From: an uncultured Helicobacteraceae bacterium
GTDB taxonomy: Bacteria > Campylobacterota > Campylobacteria > Campylobacterales > UBA6016
Direction of reading: 5' to 3'
Length of the DNA stretch: 9,722 bases
Assembly: GCA_937973585.1 (NCBI GenBank)
Contig: CALJKN010000053.1
Coordinates: 1 to 9,722, forward strand
Positions 4,785 to 9,722 of this stretch are shown here, one piece after another. The number at the start of each line of letters is the position of its first letter. The first letter of the stretch is position 1. A program made the translations under genes and the position numbers. The notes under the pieces are model-generated. The model was not told the DNA's origin and searched no databases. It was given only the letters and a program-made list of their open reading frames with translations.

Positions 4785-5479
4785 GAGGCAAACTCCGGCA
4801 TATTCTCCCTGTACCTTTGCGGGACAAAACTTTGTTGTAATCTTTTGTTCTCCCTCTCCTTGATTGCTACCGTATCAAAAAAGAGTCTCCATAGTTTTTC
4901 AAATCTTTTTTCATCCTCCGATGTCTCAAACTGCTCAACCGAGGCCGATACTATTTCGTATCCGTTTTTTGAAATCAAGACCGCTTTTGCCCTGTGTTCA
5001 TCGTAGATGATGCGCTCATCCCCGTATCTCTCAAAAAAATGTCCGGCAATCAACGGCAAAATATCGTATTTCGGGGAGATACGGGCGAAAAATCCTAGTT
5101 CGGTCTCCTCAAATCTGACAAACCCTTTGTATTTGTGAGCCTCCCGTCTTATCGAGTGTTCTGTTTCGTTTAGATAGCTCTCCGTCTCCATTGTTGCCGT
5201 ATCCGATAATGTCTCTATGACATGTTTTGCTATCATTCCGTAATGCCTCTCGGTTCCACCCAAAAATACGATCTTTAGCCTCTCCAAATCGGCTCCGTTA
5301 TAAAACGAGTGTTCGGCCAGTTCAGCCCCTATTTTGCGTTCATAATAGATGTTTTCACTAAACAGAGAGCTGCCGTCCTCGGTGTCCGAGATTTTGTCGT
5401 ATGGAGTTTTGGTTGCATACAAAAACGAGGCCAAAGAGATAAGCCCCTCAAAACCGCCCTCAAATACGGCAGTCCTCAT
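4781..5479 (-). CDS. DUF4130 protein, partner of a DNA-repair-type radical SAM enzyme
   Basis: A 232-residue protein of the family annotated as 'probable DNA metabolism protein' (TIGR03915/DUF4130), which is nearly always found beside the radical SAM protein encoded upstream. Family hallmarks are E113..H115...G119-F-V-R-F (113-123), L141-P...A-G-H-F...R151, and a C-terminal block F193..L-W-R..F-F...A-I..R...N...Q..F-V-P-Q-R-Y (to 223). Some relatives carry a fused uracil-DNA-glycosylase-like domain. This one ends at residue 232, so that domain is absent. Its ATG overlaps the radical SAM stop by four bases (ATGA), so the two are translationally coupled. It appears cytoplasmic. The biochemical activity of the family is, to my knowledge, not established. 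Confidence 0.88.
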   Translation of the reverse strand: MRTAVFEGGFEGLISLASFLYATKTPYDKISDTEDGSSLFSENIYYERKIGAELAEHSFYNGADLERLKIVFLGGTERHYGMIAKHVIETLSDTATMETESYLNETEHSIRREAHKYKGFVRFEETELGFFARISPKYDILPLIAGHFFERYGDERIIYDEHRAKAVLISKNGYEIVSASVEQFETSEDEKRFEKLWRLFFDTVAIKERENKRLQQSFVPQRYRENMPEFAS

Positions 5480-6672
5480 ATCGCCTCTCCCGATAGCGAA
5501 AACAGGTTTAGATATTTGTCTTTTGAACTCTCGATCGTTAGCATTTTATAAATCCTTTGTTGTTCGGTCTGGTGTGGAAAATGGTTTTTTGCGGTAATAA
5601 AAAAAGCGGTTTTTTTGGTTTGAATCTTTAGTGTCTTTAGCTCCTCCAACCCTAGTTTTTTGTATTTTCTGGCCTCTAGTATTTTCATAGCCCCTCTGAT
5701 TCCAAGCCCCGGAACCCTGATTAATTCGTAGTAGCCGGCTCTGTTTATGTCCACCGGAAACAGATGGATATTTCTAAGTGCCCAAACCGATTTTGGGTCG
5801 AGCCTGTCATCCAGATTCGGATACTCCAAATTCACTATCTCCGTACTTTTAAAACCGTAAAATCGCAAAAGCCAATCTGCCTGATATAGTCTATGCTCTC
5901 TTAGTAGCGGTGGTTTAAAATCTATCGGTACGGGAAGTCTTTTGTCTGAGTTTACGGGGATATATGCAGAGTAGTAGACCCTTTTTAGGAATCTTTTTTT
6001 GTATAGGTTTTCTGATAATGTCAAAATATCCAGATCACTCTCCGGTGTTGCACCGACTATCATCTGTGTGGACATTGAGATTTTTTCCTCTTGTGCCGCT
6101 TTTAGCGGATCAAAAACCGCCTGTTTGGATTTGTCCGGAGCCAGAAGCTTTAGGCTCTGCTCGCTAGGGAGTTCGATATTTGAGCTAACTCTGTCGGCCA
6201 ATCTTGAGATCTGTGCGACAAGCTCCTTGGATGCTCCGGGGATTAGTTTTACATGTATATAGCCGCCGAATAGGTACTCTTCTCTGAGGATTTTCACACA
6301 TTTTGCCATCAGCTCCATGGTGTGGTCGGCGCTTTTTACGATACCGGAGCTAAGAAATAGCCCCTCTATGTAGTTTCGTTTGTAAAACTCTATAGTGAGA
6401 CGTGCCAGCTCTTCCGGTGAAAAAGCCGCCCTTTTGATATCGTTTGAGACTCTGTTTTGGCAGTAGGCACAATCAAATATACAGTAGTTTGTCAGTAGGA
6501 CTTTGAGCAGGCTGATGCACCGTCCGTCCGCACTAAATGAGTGACATATGCCGCCCAGTGCACCGTTCCCTATCCCGCCGCTTTTTGCCGGCCTATCTGA
6601 GCCGGATGAGGAGCAGGAGGAGTCGTATTTTGCGGCATCCGATAAAATCTCTAATTTTTCGTCTAAAACCAT
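5476..6672 (-). CDS. Putative DNA modification/repair radical SAM protein
   Basis: A 398-residue radical SAM protein of the TIGR03916 type. The cluster motif is C64-X3-C68-X2-C71 (YCIFDCAYC). Further cysteines at 20, 43 and 52 lie in the conserved N-terminal segment (KYDSSCSSSG, GGICHSF, GRCISLLK) and could bind a second cofactor or substrate. A helix-hairpin-helix DNA-binding element is visible near 308-350 (INRAGYYELIRVPGLG...AMKILEARKYKKLG). The family name reflects this DNA-binding element and a recurring partnership with DUF4130 and UDG-like proteins; the reaction is not known. The start at ATG 6672 matches the family's usual N-terminus (a short M..EKLEILADAAKYD-like opening), although no clear ribosome binding site precedes it. 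It lies 45 bases after the TPR gene and overlaps the DUF4130 gene by four bases. Confidence 0.9.
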   Translation of the reverse strand: MVLDEKLEILSDAAKYDSSCSSSGSDRPAKSGGIGNGALGGICHSFSADGRCISLLKVLLTNYCIFDCAYCQNRVSNDIKRAAFSPEELARLTIEFYKRNYIEGLFLSSGIVKSADHTMELMAKCVKILREEYLFGGYIHVKLIPGASKELVAQISRLADRVSSNIELPSEQSLKLLAPDKSKQAVFDPLKAAQEEKISMSTQMIVGATPESDLDILTLSENLYKKRFLKRVYYSAYIPVNSDKRLPVPIDFKPPLLREHRLYQADWLLRFYGFKSTEIVNLEYPNLDDRLDPKSVWALRNIHLFPVDINRAGYYELIRVPGLGIRGAMKILEARKYKKLGLEELKTLKIQTKKTAFFITAKNHFPHQTEQQRIYKMLTIESSKDKYLNLFSLSGEAI

Positions 6673-6717
6673 AGGTTGATTTTAGGCAAAATGACACTAA
6701 ATTTTTAAAAATATTGC

Positions 6718-8469
6718 TTATTGCAATGAAACTAACAAATCCTCAAGCTTGTTTTTTAGTCTCTCAATCACGCTTTCCCAGTCATCGAAGCCCTTTTGCC
6801 TTATTAGGACAGCCTTGTCGTACCATTCGCTCTGTTCGCCATCCAGTCCCCACCTCCAGTCCGGAGAGAACGGAAGGAGTATAAAAGTCGGTTTTTCCAT
6901 TGTTGCCGCCAGATGTGCTACCGACGTATCTACGCTGATCACGCAGTCCAGACCGTCTATGAGGGCGGCAGTATCTGAAAAATCGTTTAGATCGGCGCTA
7001 AAATCAAAAATCTCAAAGTTTTGAGACATTTTTTCGATATCTCCATCTTGATACTCTTTTTGAAGCGAGACAAAACACCCGCCAAGTGTCGATAAAGGCG
7101 CAAAAACCGACGGCTCTATCGAGCGGCGATGATCTCCGATATACTCTCTATTCCCTCTCCAGACTATTCCGATTTTAGGCTTTTTCGTTTCGGTTTTGGA
7201 GGCAAACATCTCTTTTTTGGATTTATCGATGTTTATAAAATTCATATTTTTCGGTATCGACCCTTTTTTGACACCGCATATACGGAGCAGATCCATAAGC
7301 GGTAGATGGTAGTCAAAATAGGGCTTTGTCGTCTCAATGTCGGTATGGCTCATAATCTGTAGACCCAGATCCGAACCCTCAAAAACACTTTTGAGCGGCT
7401 CTTGCGGGCTAAATATTATGTTTGCCCCACAAAGCTTCTCATCTTTTAGGAGTCTGGCAAAATTGATAGTGTCGCCAAACCCCTGTTCATGATAGACGAG
7501 GAGCGTTTTGCCGTCGATATTTTCACCGTTATATATAGGCTTGTCGCACAAAATCGTAGATTTCGGCCTTGAATCATATAGTGCAAGGCCGTTTTCATAA
7601 TCCCCTTCAAGCATTAACAAAATTCCGAGGTTTGTTTTTGGGGCTTCGCTACCGCCGCCTAGCTCTATCGCTTTTATGAATGCCTCTTTTGCCGCCGTGT
7701 AGTCTCCATCGTTTTTTAGGACGACACCGAAATTTGTTATCGTAATAGGGTCGTTTGGGTTTAGTTCGAGGGCTTTTAGGATTGCCCCTTTTGATTTTTG
7801 AAACTCCCCTTTATCTATTAGGACGGTGGAGAGGTTGCAGTATGCGGCGGCGTAGTCTGGTCTGGCTTTTAATGCCTCTGCAAAGTATGCTATCGCCTCA
7901 TCGTATTTTTTATCCTCACGGCACATCACCCCGATCTCTAAATATCCGTCGGCTCTGCTGTCGGCGTAGTTTAGGGCTATTTTGTAAGCCTCCGTAGCCG
8001 CCGCCGTATCCCCTTTTTTCTTTAGTGCCGTCCCAAGGGTGATAAGCGGCGCTCCGACGGTGCTGTCAAGTTCAAAGGCTGATGCCGCATACGATACTGC
8101 CTCATCATATCCGTCGAGCGACAAATATATTTTTGCCATATTGTGTCTAGGGATTGAAAACGAGGGTTCCAGTTCTGCCGCTTTTGCATAATATGCAAGG
8201 GCGGCCTGCTTGTCGGTTTTGGATAGGAGATTTGCTATATTGTTGAGGGTTTGCGGGTTTTTTGGATTTGCCTCTAGCGATTTTTTGTAGGCGTTTGCGG
8301 CCGCCTCCGTCTTCCCCTCGCTTGAGAGGATAACCCCTAATAGATTTAGACTTCTAAACTCTTTTTTATCAACTTTGAGGCATTCGTTTGCCCATTTTTT
8401 TGCCCCGTCAAAATCACCCGATGAAAAGGCGTTCGCCGCCCTCTCGTATAGTTCGTCAGTTTTTCGCAA
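6718..8469 (-). CDS. TPR protein with a GT-B glycosyltransferase-like C-terminal domain
   Basis: A 583-residue two-part protein. Residues 1 to about 300 are tandem tetratricopeptide repeats, with recognisable repeat units around 38-70, 72-103, 106-136, 140-170, 174-204, 208-238 and 242-272. Residues about 310-580 resemble the GT-B (GT9/GT41-related) domain that often follows such repeats. They include H327-E-Q-G-F-G-D-T-I-N-F, G434-I-V-W-R-G-N, H447-R-R-S-I, D513-T-S-V-A-H-L-A and P536-D-W-R-W. Proteins of this build may transfer sugars to proteins or surface glycans, but the acceptor and donor cannot be read from the sequence. No signal peptide or membrane helix is evident. The only plausible start is TTG 8469, because an in-frame TGA lies just upstream and the next Met is residue 111. 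The gene overlaps dedA by 14 bases. Confidence 0.85.
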   Translation of the reverse strand: MRKTDELYERAANAFSSGDFDGAKKWANECLKVDKKEFRSLNLLGVILSSEGKTEAAANAYKKSLEANPKNPQTLNNIANLLSKTDKQAALAYYAKAAELEPSFSIPRHNMAKIYLSLDGYDEAVSYAASAFELDSTVGAPLITLGTALKKKGDTAAATEAYKIALNYADSRADGYLEIGVMCREDKKYDEAIAYFAEALKARPDYAAAYCNLSTVLIDKGEFQKSKGAILKALELNPNDPITITNFGVVLKNDGDYTAAKEAFIKAIELGGGSEAPKTNLGILLMLEGDYENGLALYDSRPKSTILCDKPIYNGENIDGKTLLVYHEQGFGDTINFARLLKDEKLCGANIIFSPQEPLKSVFEGSDLGLQIMSHTDIETTKPYFDYHLPLMDLLRICGVKKGSIPKNMNFINIDKSKKEMFASKTETKKPKIGIVWRGNREYIGDHRRSIEPSVFAPLSTLGGCFVSLQKEYQDGDIEKMSQNFEIFDFSADLNDFSDTAALIDGLDCVISVDTSVAHLAATMEKPTFILLPFSPDWRWGLDGEQSEWYDKAVLIRQKGFDDWESVIERLKNKLEDLLVSLQ

Positions 8470-9064
8470 CTTTTCTCTTTTTTGTCAAATAATAATATAG
8501 CGTCACCACGATTGCCGCCCCTATCGCTATGTATCCGACTATATGGGTGTATTGTTTGATTTCGGCGATGTTGTTGCCTATGAAATACCCCAGAGCGGTC
8601 AGAACAACCATCCAGACAAGCGCCCCTAACGTTGTAAAGAGCATAAACCGCCAGAGTCTCATCTTGGCCAGACCCGCAGGGATTGAGATGTAGTGTCTGG
8701 CTACCGGAATGAGGCGACCCAAAAACGTTGTAACCTCTCCGTATCTACGGAAGAAATAGTCCATTTGCGCCAGTCTTCGACGTGAGACTAGAATCTTTTT
8801 GCCGTGATTCCATAGAAAACTTCTGCCGTAACGTCTCGATACGATATAGTTGATAAGCGCTCCGGCTAGACTCCCCGCTGTTCCCGCTATGACGCTGAGT
8901 GTCGGGCTCAGTTCGCCTTGATGCGCCAAATATCCGGCCGGTATCATTACCAGTTCGGAGGGTATAGGAAACACCGTGCTCTCTAGGGTCATAAGTATAA
9001 ATATCCCTATGTAACCCCAGTCGTTTACGATCTGGACAAAAAACTGCGCTATCTGCTCCATCAT
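8456..9064 (-). CDS. DedA-family (SNARE-associated/VTT domain) membrane protein
   Basis: A 202-residue inner-membrane protein of the DedA family. These proteins support membrane homeostasis, and some flip or recycle undecaprenyl phosphate or phospholipids. Family motifs are clear: E28-S-T-V-F-P33-I-P35-S-E37 with the re-entrant hydrophobic segment after it, then F-L-G116-R117-L-I-P and V-A-R123-H-Y...P129-A-G. Hydrophobic segments lie at about 17-46, 54-76, 124-132 (re-entrant), 138-164 and 175-193, and the C-terminal tail is basic. Start ATG 9064 overlaps the moaE stop (ATGA), and a second Met follows immediately. The gene's own stop lies 14 bases inside the TPR gene. It has no obvious role in molybdopterin synthesis, so its place in this run probably reflects co-expression only. 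Confidence 0.92.
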   Translation of the reverse strand: MMEQIAQFFVQIVNDWGYIGIFILMTLESTVFPIPSELVMIPAGYLAHQGELSPTLSVIAGTAGSLAGALINYIVSRRYGRSFLWNHGKKILVSRRRLAQMDYFFRRYGEVTTFLGRLIPVARHYISIPAGLAKMRLWRFMLFTTLGALVWMVVLTALGYFIGNNIAEIKQYTHIVGYIAIGAAIVVTLYYYLTKKRKVAKN

Positions 9065-9504
9065 GAGAGTAGCCCCGCTGACGGTAAAGCCGTACTTCTA
9101 TCATCGGCATATACTCTTTGACCGTCCTTGAGGTCGTATTTCCAGATCGGAGCCTTTGCCTTAAAATCCTCTACAAAATCGTTTATGAGGGCGAGGGCGA
9201 CCTTTCGTTTCGGGCTGAGTACGGCGGCGATGTAGCTACTTGTATGTAGCGGCACATCACCCTTTGAGTGTGCCATCAGTATCATGGCGTTTTGCCCTTT
9301 TGCTTTTGTCTGCCACCCGTCAAACCATGAGTTTAGAATAGGTTCATAAATATCAAAGCTAAGCCCATCAATACCGTCTTCGTCTCTCACGATACCTACA
9401 AATGTGATAAACGCACCGAAATTTTGTGTTTTATACTCTTCGTGCCAACCGTTGAAAATTTTTTCGACATCGAGCGAACCATCATACAGCGATAATCCGA
9501 TCAT
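9061..9504 (-). CDS. moaE: Molybdopterin synthase catalytic subunit MoaE
   Basis: A 147-residue large subunit of molybdopterin synthase. With thiocarboxylated MoaD it inserts two sulfurs into cyclic pyranopterin monophosphate to form molybdopterin. Visible motifs are G30-A-F-I-T-F-V-G-I-V-R40, H79-S-K-G in place of the usual HRxG, R100, and F-K115-A-K-A-P-I-W-K122. K115 and K122 correspond to the active-site lysines K119 and K126 of E. coli MoaE. I choose ATG 9504, which overlaps the moaD stop in an ATGA pair, over GTG 9513, which would add three residues. The other 4-base junctions in this run support that choice. The dedA gene follows with another ATGA overlap. Confidence 0.93.
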   Translation of the reverse strand: MIGLSLYDGSLDVEKIFNGWHEEYKTQNFGAFITFVGIVRDEDGIDGLSFDIYEPILNSWFDGWQTKAKGQNAMILMAHSKGDVPLHTSSYIAAVLSPKRKVALALINDFVEDFKAKAPIWKYDLKDGQRVYADDRSTALPSAGLLS

Positions 9505-9722
9505 CCGCCGCACACCGGAGGGAGGATTGATACTTTGTCACCGTCTTTAAGAGGGGCGTTTTTGTCCCCTGTGAGCATATCGTTTATAGCTACGGCAGAG
9601 TTTGCCAACCACGGTTTTAGGGCTTCAATCTCTTTTAGTTTTTCCGATAATTCGGCTAACGTCGCCACCTCAAATTCCATCACCCCAAGCCCTATCGGCC
9701 CCAAAAATTCTACTTTTATCAA
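9501..9722 (-). CDS. moaD: Molybdopterin synthase sulfur carrier subunit MoaD (start at window edge)
   Basis: A ubiquitin-fold sulfur carrier. The visible 73 codons end in I-L-P-P-V-C-G-G, the C-terminal Gly-Gly that is adenylated and converted to a thiocarboxylate before sulfur donation to precursor Z in the MoaD-MoaE complex. The frame runs to the window edge, where the outermost codon is TTG (9720-9722) before I-K-V-E-F-L-G-P-I. Family members usually begin one or two residues before this strand, so the TTG may be the true start. An upstream start outside the window cannot be excluded. The length (about 73) fits the family range of 75-85. The stop overlaps the moaE ATG. Confidence 0.93.
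   Translation of the reverse strand: MIKVEFLGPIGLGVMEFEVATLAELSEKLKEIEALKPWLANSAVAINDMLTGDKNAPLKDGDKVSILPPVCGG

Noticed and set aside
8745..9110. A 121-codon minus-strand frame overlapping dedA
   Set aside because: It lies in a different frame over a clearly recognisable DedA protein and shows no motif of its own.
9505..9513. GTG 9513 as the moaE start
   Set aside because: It is possible, but the ATG at 9504 forms the same ATGA overlap seen at other junctions of the run and fits the family N-terminus.
1..9722. CRISPR arrays, tRNA or rRNA genes, insertion sequences and integrases
   Set aside because: No regularly spaced repeats, no tRNA-like cloverleaf, no rRNA-like stretches and no transposase or integrase motifs were seen on either strand.

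Overview
The window looks like ordinary chromosome from a Campylobacterota (epsilonproteobacterial) organism, probably a free-living Sulfurimonas/Sulfuricurvum-like type. This is inferred from the MoaA and QueD sequence types, a short monoheme cytochrome c lipoprotein, compact overlapping genes, several TTG starts and moderate GC (about 45% in a sampled stretch of moaA). No search could be run, so the taxonomy is tentative.

Region 1 (1-842, + strand): a terminator-like hairpin for an unseen upstream gene, then a two-gene unit of a small cupin protein and a MntA-type minimal nucleotidyltransferase. The partner expected after the nucleotidyltransferase (HepT) survives only as an 18-codon stub at 835-891.

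Region 2 (about 843-2464) is an accessory, visibly AT-richer patch. A gamma-glutamylcyclotransferase-fold gene and a PD-(D/E)XK-type nuclease-like gene overlap on the minus strand. They are followed by a start-less remnant of a membrane protein on the plus strand and a GC-rich, strongly folded block just upstream of moaA. With the HepT stub, this suggests a site of gene gain and decay.

Region 3 (2465-4784, + strand): moaA (molybdenum cofactor) is directly followed by queD (queuosine/7-deazaguanine). The codons for MoaA's C-terminal Gly-Gly also form queD's ribosome binding site. A monoheme cytochrome c lipoprotein and a SemiSWEET-type transporter follow as a tight pair.

Region 4 (4781-9722, - strand) is one dense run read right to left: moaD, moaE, a DedA-family membrane protein, a TPR-glycosyltransferase-like protein, a radical SAM protein of the putative DNA modification/repair family, and its usual DUF4130 partner. 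Neighbours overlap by 4 or 14 bases except for one 45-base gap. moaD and moaE make the two subunits of molybdopterin synthase, which acts after MoaA, so the pathway is split between two oppositely transcribed units. The radical SAM/DUF4130 pair is the least understood complete system in the window.
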